Origin: Rhizobium bangladeshense
GTDB lineage: Bacteria > Pseudomonadota > Alphaproteobacteria > Rhizobiales > Rhizobiaceae
Direction of reading: 5' to 3'
Assembly (NCBI RefSeq): GCF_017357245.1
Contig: NZ_CP071617.1
Span: forward strand, 124,001-188,000
Length of the DNA: 64,000 bases
Shown: in pieces, positions 9,249-18,083 of the stretch
Layout: each line of letters starts with the position of its first letter
Position numbering within the stretch: the first letter of the stretch is position 1
The notes under the pieces: model-generated
What the model was told of the DNA's origin: nothing
What the model saw: only the letters and a program-made list of their open reading frames with translations
The model's database searches: none
Translations under genes and position numbers: made by a program

Positions 9249-9908
9249 TTACATTCCTGTGCCGGTTTTGGGCGCTGGGGTGTTAAGCAATTGCTGCTCC
9301 CACAGATATGCAATCCCGCTACCGCCAACATGCTGCACGATAACGTCTGTGATCCTTGCCGCCTGTTCTGCACGAGCCCAGTCGCGCTGCCATTCGGCCG
9401 CGAGCGCCAACCAGGTCATCATGTTGACGCCGGCTGCGATCATGCGTTGAATTGCGACCTGGTGCGCCTCGACCGAGACTGCGCCCGAGGCGTCGGTAAT
9501 CACCGTGACGTCCCAGCCTTCGCCCGCAGCCTGAATTGCCGGCATGGCGACACATACCTCCGTCCAGAGACCCGCTATAACGAGTTGCTTGCGGCCGGTC
9601 GCCTTCACGAGGTCGACGACCTTCTGATCCTGCCAGGTGTTGATGAGCGTCCGGTCGATTATCTCCTGGCCGGGAAACACGTCCGCGATCTGGGGGAACA
9701 GATTGCCGCCGCGCTCTGCGATCACTGTGGTCAGGATCGTCGGAACGCAGAAGGCCTTGGCCGCCTTCGCAAGACCGACGGTGTTGTTGACCACCATTGT
9801 AGGCTCGTGGCTGTTTACGTTCGCGAGCTGATAGGGCTGGTGGTCTATGAGAACGAGCACCGAATCTTCGGGACGCAGGAGTGAGTTGAGGCCGTTACGA
9901 AAGGTCAT
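9249..9908 (-). CDS. Isochorismatase-family hydrolase, YcaC-like
   Basis: A 219-residue cysteine hydrolase of the isochorismatase superfamily, closest by motif to YcaC. Asp22 (VLIDHQPYQ) and the nucleophile Cys119 (AGLWTEVCVAMPA) are present; the usual catalytic Lys is not obvious in the INTWQDQK region and may be Lys96. The block VTDASGAVSVEAH is typical of the YcaC group. Substrates of this group are undefined. The gene is transcribed away from the LysR regulator at 10048, which is therefore its likely regulator. Confidence 0.87.
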   Translation of the reverse strand: MTFRNGLNSLLRPEDSVLVLIDHQPYQLANVNSHEPTMVVNNTVGLAKAAKAFCVPTILTTVIAERGGNLFPQIADVFPGQEIIDRTLINTWQDQKVVDLVKATGRKQLVIAGLWTEVCVAMPAIQAAGEGWDVTVITDASGAVSVEAHQVAIQRMIAAGVNMMTWLALAAEWQRDWARAEQAARITDVIVQHVGGSGIAYLWEQQLLNTPAPKTGTGM

Positions 9909-10047
9909 GGATTGTCCTGGGTTGGCGGTTCGTCGAGGTACATGTGAACGCTTCTTGAAAAGCGATCCGCGAGAACCCTGTCATTCTCACATGCGATACG
10001 GTAGTCCTCGGATAGGGTGAGCAGTGTTGCAGAATGAGGAACGCCGG

Positions 10048-10920
10048 GTGGAAATCGAGGATCTCAGGACATTCGTGGAAGTTGCCGATGCGGGCGGAGT
10101 GACACCGGCGGCGCAACGGCTCGGCATCTCCAAGTCAATGGTCAGCAGGCGCATCGCCCGGCTCGAGGCAGATCTTGGCGCGCAGCTTGTGGCACGGACG
10201 ACGCGTGGCATCGCCCTTACCGAAGAAGGTGCCACCTTCCGAGACTACGCCGCGAGAATCTCGGCCGAGATCGATGCGGCGCGCGAAACGATCCTGCCGG
10301 CCGGGGAGCTCTGCGGCCGGCTGCGAGTTGCAGCACCTCTTTCGTTCGGCCCGACGCACTTCGCGCCCGTCCTGTCTCAAATGGCGCGTCGGCACCCGCA
10401 ACTACACGTCTACTCGTGCTACACCGACCGCTTCGTCGATCTCATCACCGAAGGCTTCGACTGCGCCATTCGGGTCGGCTACCTGTCGGATTCCAATCTC
10501 GTCGCCAGACGTGTCGGACCACTGTATGGAAAATTCGTCGCCAGCCCGGACTACATCGCGGCGAACGGTTCACCTGAGACGCCGGACGAGCTTCTCAACC
10601 ATCAGGCTCTAATGCAAGGAACCGAAATCTGGCAGGTCACCGATGGAGACCAAGTTCTCAACATTCGGCCACAAGGACGCTTCAAGGCCGACAATGGCGT
10701 AGCGCTCCTTGCGGCCGCGTTGGAAGGGCTCGGGATAGCAAGACTCCCGAACGGCCTTACGGATGAACATATCTCCTCGGGTGCGCTCGTCGAGGTGATG
10801 CCACGCCACGCGCCGCCTCCAGCCGGCATCTTCGTCGTCAGGCCTCCCGGACAGCATCCGGCCAAGAAGGTTCGCGTGCTGACAGAGATGCTGATTGAAT
10901 GCTTCGATTCCGGCTCGTAG
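10048..10920 (+). CDS. LysR-type transcriptional regulator
   Basis: A LysR-type regulator of 290 residues with the start at GTG 10048, preceded by GAGGAA; the frame is open back to 10024. The winged helix-turn-helix is VTPAAQRLGISKSMVSRRIARLEADLGAQLVARTTRGIALTEEG. The effector domain contains GRLRVAAPLSFG and FVDLITEGFDCAIRVG, the inducer-binding hinge found in CrgA/AaeR-like members. It is divergent from the YcaC-like hydrolase, the classical arrangement for control of the neighbour and itself. The effector is unknown. Confidence 0.88.
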   Translation: MEIEDLRTFVEVADAGGVTPAAQRLGISKSMVSRRIARLEADLGAQLVARTTRGIALTEEGATFRDYAARISAEIDAARETILPAGELCGRLRVAAPLSFGPTHFAPVLSQMARRHPQLHVYSCYTDRFVDLITEGFDCAIRVGYLSDSNLVARRVGPLYGKFVASPDYIAANGSPETPDELLNHQALMQGTEIWQVTDGDQVLNIRPQGRFKADNGVALLAAALEGLGIARLPNGLTDEHISSGALVEVMPRHAPPPAGIFVVRPPGQHPAKKVRVLTEMLIECFDSGS

Positions 10921-11385
10921 AAAGCGCCTCGAATCTGTGGCGCAAGATGTTCTGAGTAAAACTCGCCCAGCCGCATTGCCGCCTGGCCCACATATTCAGG
11001 CAGCCGCGACAGGGAGATCGTCAACGGTGCTGTGAACTGCTCGCCTTTCGAAGAGCGAGCCCATAGGCTGCCATAGATCGACGTCGAGCTTGCTGCCTCC
11101 AGCCTTTCCAAGGAAGACAAACGGCCTTCGGCAGCGAGCGCGGAGAGTGAAGCCCGTAGCCGCGCTGAGGAGCGTAGAGCTGTGGCCCTGCAGGACTAGC
11201 GAACGCACCGACGAGAGCCGAAACAGCGGATACCTGGCCAGTTCCTCTTCGCGCAACACTCTGTCGCGATCGTCGTCACTACGGGAATCCCTGCGGAAGC
11301 ACAAAATAAGCCGAACTGGTCGTCGAGGGCTTCTGCGCCTCCCGACCCTGCTGAAACTTGACTGTCAGTAACTGAAAGGACCAAC
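10921..11385. other. Gene-free stretch before the SDR gene
   Basis: This 465-base stretch contains no frame I can assign. Minus-strand frames are open for part of it but have no start signal or recognisable motif and run into the LysR gene antisense. It may contain remnants of a lost gene. The last 60 bases hold the SDR promoter region and its ribosome binding site (GAAAGGA). Confidence 0.35.
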
Positions 11386-12126
11386 ATGATCGATCTAAGC
11401 GGAAAGCGCGCCTTGATCACCGGCGGCTCGCGCGGCATCGGTGCAGCAATTGCCGAGGCGCTTGCCGATAACGGAGCCGACGTGGCGTTCACCTATCAGC
11501 ATTCGGTTGAGAAGGCTGAGGCGGTGGCAAAAAATATTGAAAGCCGCGGCCAGCGCGCGTTTGCCATCCAGGCCGACAGCGCCGATCCGAACGCAATAGC
11601 TCGAGCGGTAGAAAAAGCCGTGTCTGCGCTCGGCGGGCTCGACATCCTTGTCAACAGCGCAGCTATCGGCCATTCCGGAACCATTGCGGACCTGGATGTG
11701 GAAGAATATCAGGCCCTGATGGACGTCAACGTGCGAGCGCCAGTGCTGTTCGCGAAAGCTGTTATCCCGCATTTGCAGGAAGGTGGCCGTATCATCACTA
11801 TCGGTTCCGCCCTTGGCGAGCGGGTGCCATTTCCCGGAATTACGCCTTACGCCATGTCCAAGGCGGCGCTCACCTCATTCACCCGCGGCCTCTCGCGTGA
11901 ACTGGGACCAAAGGGCATAACTGTGAATCTCGTGCAACCAGGCGCGACCGACACGGATGCCAACCCCGCCGACGGCGCGGCCGCCGATTTCCAGCGGAGC
12001 CTGACGTCGCTGGGACGCTACGGCGAGCCACGCGAGATCGCGAACGCCGTGGTCTTTCTTGCGAGCCCTGCCGCCAGCGTGATCACCGGCGCAACCCTGA
12101 CTGCAGACGGAGGGGCAATCGCCTAG
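11386..12126 (+). CDS. SDR family oxidoreductase (FabG-like)
   Basis: A 246-residue short-chain dehydrogenase/reductase. The NAD(P)-binding motif is TGGSRGIG at residues 12-19, the structural motif NSAA replaces NNAG (90-93), and the catalytic residues are Ser141, Tyr155 and Lys159 (YAMSK). The carboxy block LGRYGEPREIANAVVFLASP is typical of classical FabG-like SDRs. It reduces or oxidises a carbonyl/hydroxyl substrate that cannot be named. GAAAGGACCAAC precedes the ATG. A decayed close paralogue lies at 49878-50430. Confidence 0.9.
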   Translation: MIDLSGKRALITGGSRGIGAAIAEALADNGADVAFTYQHSVEKAEAVAKNIESRGQRAFAIQADSADPNAIARAVEKAVSALGGLDILVNSAAIGHSGTIADLDVEEYQALMDVNVRAPVLFAKAVIPHLQEGGRIITIGSALGERVPFPGITPYAMSKAALTSFTRGLSRELGPKGITVNLVQPGATDTDANPADGAAADFQRSLTSLGRYGEPREIANAVVFLASPAASVITGATLTADGGAIA

Positions 12127-12277
12127 CCGGAGATCACCGAGCACCTCTCAGTGGCAGTGGCTCCGGCTGTGAAGGCCGTCAGGCTGAGAGGTGATAAGTC
12201 AACCGCCGGCAATACAACGGAGCATTGTCAAAAGGCGCGCTCTGCACGGCTGCAGAAATAGTGGACCGTCAGATCGA

Positions 12278-13051
12278 TCAGATTCGGGCGCCGCCCGTCG
12301 CGTCAATCATCTGACCCGTCGTCCAACGCGCATCGTTCGATGCGAGGAAGGTGATGACGTCGGCCACGTCCTCCGCCCGTCCGACACGTGAGAAGACCGA
12401 GAGTGCTTCGGCGCCGGCGCGCGCATCCGGCGATGCCAGCCACTCGGCATTCATGTCCGTCTCCGTCACACCCGGCAGCACGGCATTGACTGTTATCCCG
12501 CGAGCCGCCAATTCAGGTGCCAGCGCAAGTGTCAATGTCTCGAGCGCGCCCTTGGAGGCAGCATACGCGGGATGCGTCGGCGCCGCGATCCGTGTAAACC
12601 CGGTCGAGACATTGATGATCCGGCCGTTCTCGCGAATGTGGTCAGCGACGGCCTGGATCAGGAAGAACGGCGCCTTGTAGTTAATCGTCATCACCTCGTC
12701 GAACGCGGCTTCGCTCGTCTGCTTCAACGGCAGTGCAGGCGCGATGCCGGCATTGTTCACCAGAATGTCGAGACCAGCCGAGCCCGTCTCGGTACGCGCG
12801 GCTTCGCTGAACTGCGCCCAGAGGCTGTCGGCCGCGTCCTTGCCCTGTCTGAAATCGGCCTTCACGGCGACGGCCTTGAGGCCTAGCGCTTCGATGTCGC
12901 GTACCGTGGCATTGGCCGCATCCGAATTGGCGGTGTAGTGCACGCCGATCAGCGCGGCACCCTCCTTGGCGAATGCAAGGGCTGCCGCCCGGCCGATACC
13001 ACGAGAACTTCCGGTTACAAGGGCTATCTTGTTTGCTAGTCTTCGGGACAT
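12278..13051 (-). CDS. SDR family oxidoreductase divergent from a TetR regulator
   Basis: A 257-residue classical short-chain dehydrogenase. The cofactor motif TGSSRGIG lies at 13-20, NNAG at 99-102, and the catalytic triad is Ser149, Tyr163 and Lys167 (YAASK). The carboxy-terminal pattern GRAEDVADVITFLASNDARWTTGQ is standard for the family. The gene is transcribed divergently from the TetR-type regulator at 13140 with only 88 bases between starts, and two palindromes in that gap make repression by the TetR protein very likely. The substrate is unknown. Confidence 0.92.
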   Translation of the reverse strand: MSRRLANKIALVTGSSRGIGRAAALAFAKEGAALIGVHYTANSDAANATVRDIEALGLKAVAVKADFRQGKDAADSLWAQFSEAARTETGSAGLDILVNNAGIAPALPLKQTSEAAFDEVMTINYKAPFFLIQAVADHIRENGRIINVSTGFTRIAAPTHPAYAASKGALETLTLALAPELAARGITVNAVLPGVTETDMNAEWLASPDARAGAEALSVFSRVGRAEDVADVITFLASNDARWTTGQMIDATGGARI

Positions 13052-13074
13052 GGGCCACTCCGTTGCTAAATTAA

Positions 13075-13088
13075 ATAGTGAACCCTAT
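13075..13088. promoter_or_regulatory. TetR operator candidate, site 1
   Basis: The 14-bp sequence ATAGTGAACCCTAT is an imperfect palindrome of pattern ATAGNGNNCNCTAT. It lies 24 bases upstream of the divergent SDR start, where it would overlap that promoter. The same pattern recurs at 13122-13135. Confidence 0.72.
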
Positions 13089-13121
13089 AATAAGAGGCGA
13101 TAGACGTATGTCAACAATTTA

Positions 13122-13135
13122 ATAGGGATCGCTAT
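13122..13135. promoter_or_regulatory. TetR operator candidate, site 2
   Basis: The 14-bp sequence ATAGGGATCGCTAT matches the ATAGNGNNCNCTAT pattern of site 1, with centres 47 bp apart. It ends four bases before the regulator's ATG and includes its only plausible Shine-Dalgarno sequence (AGGGA), suggesting tight autorepression. Confidence 0.72.
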
Positions 13136-13139
13136 TTTA

Positions 13140-13775
13140 ATGGCTGAGGCTGTCCGCAAACGAGGCAGACCGCGTGTTCTCGACCGCGACATCGGGCTCG
13201 ACATCGCGGTACGGCTTTTCTGGGAACGGGGCTACGAGGGAACATCGACCGCCGACCTTACTAAGGCGATGGGAATCAATCCGCCCACGCTTTATTCCAT
13301 GTTCGGCTCTAAGGAAGAGTTGTACCGTCAGGCGCTCGACTTCAGCATTGCCCGTGAAAACAGCCGACGGTTGAAAATCCTGCAATCGAGTCTTCCGGTT
13401 TATGAAGCCCTGAGCCTCTACCTTTATGATATCGCTGACGGAGACACCCAGCCGGACAAGCCGCCAGGTTGCATGGTCTCAACGGCCGTCCTGCAGCATG
13501 CGGAAGAAAATGCATCCGTCGCGCGGATGACGGCAACATTGCGCGAGACGTCGATGCAGACCCTCAAAGCCCGCTTCGACCGTGCCGTCGAGGAAGGCGA
13601 ACTGCCTCCACATACTGATACCGACACGCTCGCGCGCTTCTATGGTGCGATTATCCAAGGCATGTCCGCCCAGGCCTGCGACGGCGCCTGCAATGCGCTT
13701 TTGAAACGGCTGATCGACATCGCACTCACAGCTTGGCCTGGAAAGCGGCAGACTTCCGCGGAAAACTCAGATTAA
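13140..13775 (+). CDS. TetR/AcrR family regulator
   Basis: A 211-residue TetR-type repressor. The amino-terminal helix-turn-helix is readable as GYEGTSTADLTKAMGINPPTLYSMFGSKEELYRQALD (residues 32-68), preceded by the basic arm RKRGRPR. The remaining helical domain, with PPGCMVSTAVLQ near residue 110, resembles the C-terminal domain of the YxaF/LmrA-like or AefR-like group. It is divergent from an SDR gene and two matching palindromes sit between them. The ligand is unknown. Confidence 0.92.
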   Translation: MAEAVRKRGRPRVLDRDIGLDIAVRLFWERGYEGTSTADLTKAMGINPPTLYSMFGSKEELYRQALDFSIARENSRRLKILQSSLPVYEALSLYLYDIADGDTQPDKPPGCMVSTAVLQHAEENASVARMTATLRETSMQTLKARFDRAVEEGELPPHTDTDTLARFYGAIIQGMSAQACDGACNALLKRLIDIALTAWPGKRQTSAENSD

Positions 13776-14070
13776 AGGCGCTTAACCACTCATATGACCG
13801 CAAGGAAGGCAGTGCTCGATATTGGAAATGTTATTGCCTCTGGCCGCCAAAGGAAGAGGGAAAACTTTCGCGCGTCTTGTCGAACCGGCGCGGCATGTGG
13901 CGCTATTTTACCTCCGGCGTGGACAATCGGCATCCGGTGCAGTTGAAATGATTTGAACCAGCGATCCTCAGGAAAACAAGTCGCCGCTCCCACAAAATCA
14001 ATGAGTTGAGGCATAAAGTGGAGCCGCAACCAGCATGCAATTACTAATCGCTCAGCCGCAGGCTTGCCGG

Positions 14071-14472
14071 TCATGACATCCCGCTTCCAGCCGACATTAA
14101 ACTCGAAAAATGATGTAGCGCTATGAGCCATTCATCTTCCGTCTCCACCACGACGAAAGATGAGCGGACCCTGTTGCGCAAGATCGTGCCGTCCAGATGG
14201 CGATTCACGATGTTGCCGAAACCCTGCGCCATGAACACACCCTTGCCCAAAGAACGGATGGTCTGATCGACGAGGGAAAGCGTGACGCCGCGGAGGGTAT
14301 CTTCGTAGCTGCTGAATTACTCCTCCACCTGCGGGCGGCCGACATAGAGCCTTGGGAGCAAGCCAAAAAAAACAGCGTCGCTCGTATAGATCCGAGCCAG
14401 CGCCTTACTATCCCAGGTCGCAGCCGCAGCGTTCCATCGCTGCTGTATCTCATTGAGAATTATATCATGCAT
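14071..14472 (-). pseudogene. SnoaL-like (NTF2 fold) protein with internal stop
   Basis: Reading from ATG at 14470-14472 gives a 133-codon frame that is continuous except for one TAA at codon 52 (14317-14319). Before it the translation contains WNAAAATWDSKALARIYTSD and VFFGLLPRLYVGRPQVEE; after it come GVFMAQGFGNIVNRHLDGT and DEWLIALHHFSSL. Together these form a complete SnoaL/SgcJ-type NTF2-like domain, where Tyr or Phe is expected at the stop. No frameshift is needed, so a single substitution probably inactivated it recently; readthrough is not excluded. No clear ribosome binding site precedes the ATG. It is flanked at 13776-14070 by about 300 bases in which I see nothing. Confidence 0.75.
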
Positions 14473-14582
14473 TTGAAAACAGGTACTCTCAGCCGGAAGC
14501 CCTGCGGCGGCCGTTGGTTATGTTTGGGGTTGAATATGGTTGGTAGGGCGTGACCCCACCCCTTGCGTCGTGGCGACGCCTG

Positions 14583-14606
14583 CCGTCGGCGGTTGTCCGC
14601 CGACGG
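14583..14606 (-). terminator. Strong hairpin downstream of the lactonase gene
   Basis: CCGTCGGCGG (14583-14592) and CCGCCGACGG (14597-14606) form a perfect 10-bp stem with a TTGT loop, 18 bases after the lactonase stop on the minus strand. It lacks a T-run, so it may protect the 3' end or act as a Rho-assisted terminator. Confidence 0.6.
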
Positions 14607-14623
14607 AATCGCGCTTTCGAAAG

Positions 14624-15412
14624 TCAGTCGTAGTATTCTACGGGCGCTTTCTTGAAGCCCTGCCAGGTTTCCATGTCGTGGCCGGGTACGACGATCGCGT
14701 TTTCCTTCTCGACGACACGGCGCAACCTGCGCACGGATGCGGCAGCCTCGCGCGCCGAGGTCAGAGCGCCGGGCAGGCACTTCTCGTTCCAATGATCCAT
14801 CGTATAGGCGGCATCGATCGCTAGCAGGATCGGGCCTGTGTTCGGCAACCGCACCATGATCGACTGATGACCGGGCGTATGCCCGGGCGACATGAACGTC
14901 TGCACACTGCCGTCGCCGAACACGTCGTACTGGTCTTCGTCTTCCATCACGTCCCAGGTGATGCCATCCTTGGTCAGGTCCTTCTTGATATAGCCGCCTT
15001 GCATGAACCAGTCGGCGGAGAAGGCCCAATCGATCTCGCGCCGCTGCACCAGATGGCGCGCCTTGGGAAAATTGCCGCAGGCGCCGGAATGATCGAGATG
15101 CAGATGCGAGTGGAGCACGAACTTGATGTCGTCAGGCTTCATGCCGATCTTGGCGAGCTGGTTCACGCAGCCTTCCGCCGGATCCATGATCGGGTAGTAT
15201 TTTTTGGTCGTCTCGCCCCACCAAGCTTCCGGATCATGGGCCGCCTCGACGGCCGTACCGCCATCGATGACGATGTTGCCCTTGGGGTGAACGATCAGAT
15301 ACCACGGTATCGGCGTGAAGAAAGGCTCCTGGCTGTAGCCGAGCTTGATGTCGACTTCTTTCTGCCGGATCTGGCCGGTCTGGAACATGTAGAGCCTGAT
15401 ATTTGTGCTCAT
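14624..15412 (-). CDS. MBL-fold lactonase, BlcC/AttM-like
   Basis: A 262-residue metallo-beta-lactamase-fold hydrolase. The dinuclear metal site is complete: His103, His105, Asp107 and His108 in HSHLHLDH, His178 in SPGHTPGH, Asp200 in AIDAAYT and His245 in PGHD. Sequence order and neighbouring residues (IRLYMFQTG, YDVFGDG, KKAPVEYYD) closely follow the Agrobacterium gamma-butyrolactone/N-acylhomoserine lactone lactonase BlcC (AttM). It opens a lactone ring in the cytoplasm. It is the last gene of an operon with an Rbs-type importer, 32 bases after the ATPase gene, which suggests an imported lactone or lactone-forming sugar. AGGAGGAGACCCC precedes the ATG. Confidence 0.88.
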   Translation of the reverse strand: MSTNIRLYMFQTGQIRQKEVDIKLGYSQEPFFTPIPWYLIVHPKGNIVIDGGTAVEAAHDPEAWWGETTKKYYPIMDPAEGCVNQLAKIGMKPDDIKFVLHSHLHLDHSGACGNFPKARHLVQRREIDWAFSADWFMQGGYIKKDLTKDGITWDVMEDEDQYDVFGDGSVQTFMSPGHTPGHQSIMVRLPNTGPILLAIDAAYTMDHWNEKCLPGALTSAREAAASVRRLRRVVEKENAIVVPGHDMETWQGFKKAPVEYYD

Positions 15413-15444
15413 GGGGTCTCCTCCTGTCGTGAATATGCTGCGGC

Positions 15445-16947
15445 TTACGCCGCGGTTTTCGATTTTCCGCTCAACGTGACGGCCAGAAGCTCATCGTAGG
15501 TCCAGTCTGTCTTCAAAGCTTCCGCGACGCGGTTGCCGTCGTGAATGACCATGACGCGATCGGCCAGCGCGAGTGTTTCGCGCAATGACGACGACACAAG
15601 CAACACCGCCGCGCCATCCTGCGCAAGCTGCAGGATGATGTCGTAGATTTCCTTGATCGCACCGACATCCACGCCATTCGTCGGTTCGACGATGATGTAG
15701 AGAAGTGCACCGGCGCTCATCCATTTGCCGATGACCAGTTTCTGCTGGTTACCGCCCGAGAAGAAACGGACCTGGATGGTGGCATCGCGCGGGCGTACGG
15801 CGAGCTGATCCATCACCTCGTCCGCATATTTCTTCATCGCGCCGGGACGGATGGTCAAAAACCTCTCCAGCGTGTTCAGCACCGGAAGGCAGATGTTCTC
15901 GGCAACGGTCAGCGACGAAAAGAGCGCCTGCTTGCGGCGGTCCTCGGGAATGAGGGCCACGCCTGAACGGCGCGCGGCAATCGGTGTGCCGACGTCAATG
16001 ACCTCGCCGCGCAGGCTGGCGTTGCCCGCGTGGCGCACGATACCGCCGAGTGCGCGTGCAACATCCTCCATGCCGCCGCCGACCGGCCCCGTGATGCCCA
16101 GAACCTCGCCCGCACGGACTGTGAAGGAGAGTGGTGACAGATTGGCCGTCGCCAGTCCCTTTACCTCCAGAAGAACCTCCGGGCGGACCCGGCTGCCGTC
16201 ATTGTAGGCCGACAGCTCTGCGCGATTGCGATCGACCATCAACTCGGTCACTCGATCCTCAGTAACTTCGCCGCGGTTGAGCGTGCCGGAGACCAGCCCG
16301 CCGCGCAGGATCGTTGCACGATCGCAGATTTCCTGCACCTCCTTGAGGCGATGGGAAATGTAAACGATAGCGATCCCCTGCGTTTTGAAGCGCTCGATGA
16401 TGCGGAAGAGCATCTCCGATTCTGCGGCGGAAAGGCGCGCCGTCGGCTCATCCAGCACGATCAGCTTGTAGCGACGATGGAAAAGCGTCGCCAGCGTAAC
16501 CAGCTGCATCTCGGCTGCCGACAGCGTGCCGGCAACGCGGCGCGCGTCGAGATCGATGCCCATTTCGGTCAGGATCGCGGTTGCCTCGTCGTGGATTGCC
16601 CGGTCGCTGACCCCAAAACGCCCCGGTTCGTTGCCGAGCAGGATATTCTGCCCGACGGTGAAGCTGGAAACGAGTTCGGCGTCCTGATAGACGGCGCCGA
16701 GGCCCAGGCGGTGCGCTTCAGGCGGGCTAGAGACGCGCACGGGCGCGCCTTCGAGGAGAATCTCGCCGGCGCTGGGTGAATAGACGCCGGTGAGGATCTT
16801 GATCAAGGTAGACTTGCCGGCGCCGTTTTCGCCGAGCAGGCCGTGGACCTCGCCGGCAAGGAAGCTGAGGCTCACGCCTTTCAGTGCCTTGGTGCCGGCA
16901 AATTCCTTCTCGAGATTCTTAAGTTCGACGAGTGCTGTTCCGGTCAT
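15445..16947 (-). CDS. Sugar ABC importer ATPase, RbsA/MglA-like double domain
   Basis: A 500-residue fusion of two nucleotide-binding domains, as in RbsA, XylG and MglA. The first domain is canonical: Walker A GENGAGKST (39-47), signature LSAAEMQ (142-148), Walker B LIVLDEPTA. The second is degenerate: the P-loop reads GPVGGGM (287-293) without Lys or Ser/Thr, and Walker B reads YIIVEPT (417-423), with Val where Asp is expected, although FSGGNQQK is kept. One degenerate site is normal in this family. The ATG at 16947 is preferred to GTG at 16956 because GAGGTG is better placed. It powers the permease encoded 10 bases upstream. Confidence 0.92.
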   Translation of the reverse strand: MTGTALVELKNLEKEFAGTKALKGVSLSFLAGEVHGLLGENGAGKSTLIKILTGVYSPSAGEILLEGAPVRVSSPPEAHRLGLGAVYQDAELVSSFTVGQNILLGNEPGRFGVSDRAIHDEATAILTEMGIDLDARRVAGTLSAAEMQLVTLATLFHRRYKLIVLDEPTARLSAAESEMLFRIIERFKTQGIAIVYISHRLKEVQEICDRATILRGGLVSGTLNRGEVTEDRVTELMVDRNRAELSAYNDGSRVRPEVLLEVKGLATANLSPLSFTVRAGEVLGITGPVGGGMEDVARALGGIVRHAGNASLRGEVIDVGTPIAARRSGVALIPEDRRKQALFSSLTVAENICLPVLNTLERFLTIRPGAMKKYADEVMDQLAVRPRDATIQVRFFSGGNQQKLVIGKWMSAGALLYIIVEPTNGVDVGAIKEIYDIILQLAQDGAAVLLVSSSLRETLALADRVMVIHDGNRVAEALKTDWTYDELLAVTLSGKSKTAA

Positions 16948-16957
16948 GGCCCTCACC

Positions 16958-17998
16958 TCAGATGAACTTGAGGTGGACTTCTTCGCGGTTCAGAAGCGCG
17001 TTTGCGCCGACCGCAATGATGAGAACCAGCCCCTGGAAGATGTGGCGGGCTGCAAATGGGAAGCCGACCATGTTCATGCCGGAATCCACCATATAGAGGA
17101 AGAAGACGCCGACGAGCGTGCCAAGCAGATGCGGCCTGCCTTTGCCGAGCACGGTCGCGCCAAGGAACACGGCAGCGAATGCCTCCAGCAGATATCCTTC
17201 ACCACCGACGGGCTGTGCCGATGAAGAGATGGAGGTCACGATCACCCCGGCAATGCCCGACATGAGCGCCGACAACACGAAGGCGAGGATGACCCAGCGA
17301 TAGACGTTGATGCCGGAATAGAAGGCTGCCATCGGATTGTCGCCGACGGCGGCGATGTAGTGGCCGATGCGGGTACGGGTGGCGGCGACCAAGGCGACGA
17401 GGAAGACGGCAAGCAGGATGAGGACCGGGACGCCGACAATGCCGAATTTGCCCTGGCCTAGATAAAGGAAGGCCGTTTCGTCATAGCCGACCGGCACCTG
17501 ATAGCCGCCGGTGATGAAGATGTTGATGCCCGAAAGAACGAACATCACTCCCAGTGTCACCACGATGCCGGACAGGCGACCATAAGTGACGAGAATGCCG
17601 TTGACCGCACCGATCAGGCACGCGGCAATGAGCGCGACAGCTATTGCGGCCCATGGTCCGAGGATCGGAATGAGGAAGGCGACGAGGATCGAGGACGTGG
17701 TAACCGTCAGGCCAATCGACAAATCGAAGCTGCCGGAAATGACGACCCATGTCAGGCCGAGTGATACGAGCGCGCTGACGATCATAGAGAACAGGATGTT
17801 GTTGAGGTTCGACAAGCTCGCGAAATAGGGCGAGGCGATGGAAAAGCCGACCGCCGCCAGCACCAGCACGATAATGGTTCCCCACCGCCGCAGAAAGCGC
17901 ATGGCGGAGGATTCATTTCGTCCCGCTGTCTGTGTCTTTGCCACGAGTTTTTTCGTCGTCTTCGCCTTCGCGAGGCTTTCCTGCTCAGCTTGCGTCAC
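16958..17998 (-). CDS. Sugar ABC importer permease, RbsC-like
   Basis: An inner-membrane permease of the branched/Rbs type with eight to ten hydrophobic segments. The start is uncertain: the frame is open to 18076, but those first 26 codons read as noncoding, so the GTG at 17998 (347 residues, VTQAEQE) is used. Family marks include LNNILFSMIVSALVSLGLTWVVISGSFDLSIG, the EAA-like region IGHYIAAVGDNPMAAFYSGINV and AVFLGATVLGKGRPHLLGTLVG. It forms the channel with the ATPase downstream and the Tat-exported binding protein upstream. A large stem-loop separates it from the binding protein gene. Confidence 0.88.
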   Translation of the reverse strand: MTQAEQESLAKAKTTKKLVAKTQTAGRNESSAMRFLRRWGTIIVLVLAAVGFSIASPYFASLSNLNNILFSMIVSALVSLGLTWVVISGSFDLSIGLTVTTSSILVAFLIPILGPWAAIAVALIAACLIGAVNGILVTYGRLSGIVVTLGVMFVLSGINIFITGGYQVPVGYDETAFLYLGQGKFGIVGVPVLILLAVFLVALVAATRTRIGHYIAAVGDNPMAAFYSGINVYRWVILAFVLSALMSGIAGVIVTSISSSAQPVGGEGYLLEAFAAVFLGATVLGKGRPHLLGTLVGVFFLYMVDSGMNMVGFPFAARHIFQGLVLIIAVGANALLNREEVHLKFI

Positions 17999-18083
17999 TG
18001 TACTGTTCCAGTCGTTCTTGATCGATAGAAGGCAAGCGTTAGCCTGCGCCGAACCGCTTACCGTGTGGCATGTCATGGGAGAC

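Noticed and set aside
10602..11120. Minus-strand 172-codon open frame as a gene
   Set aside because: Half is antisense to the LysR gene and no family motif or start signal is seen.
13776..14070. Small open frames between TetR and the SnoaL-like pseudogene
   Set aside because: No ribosome sites, no motifs, and codon use unlike the neighbours.
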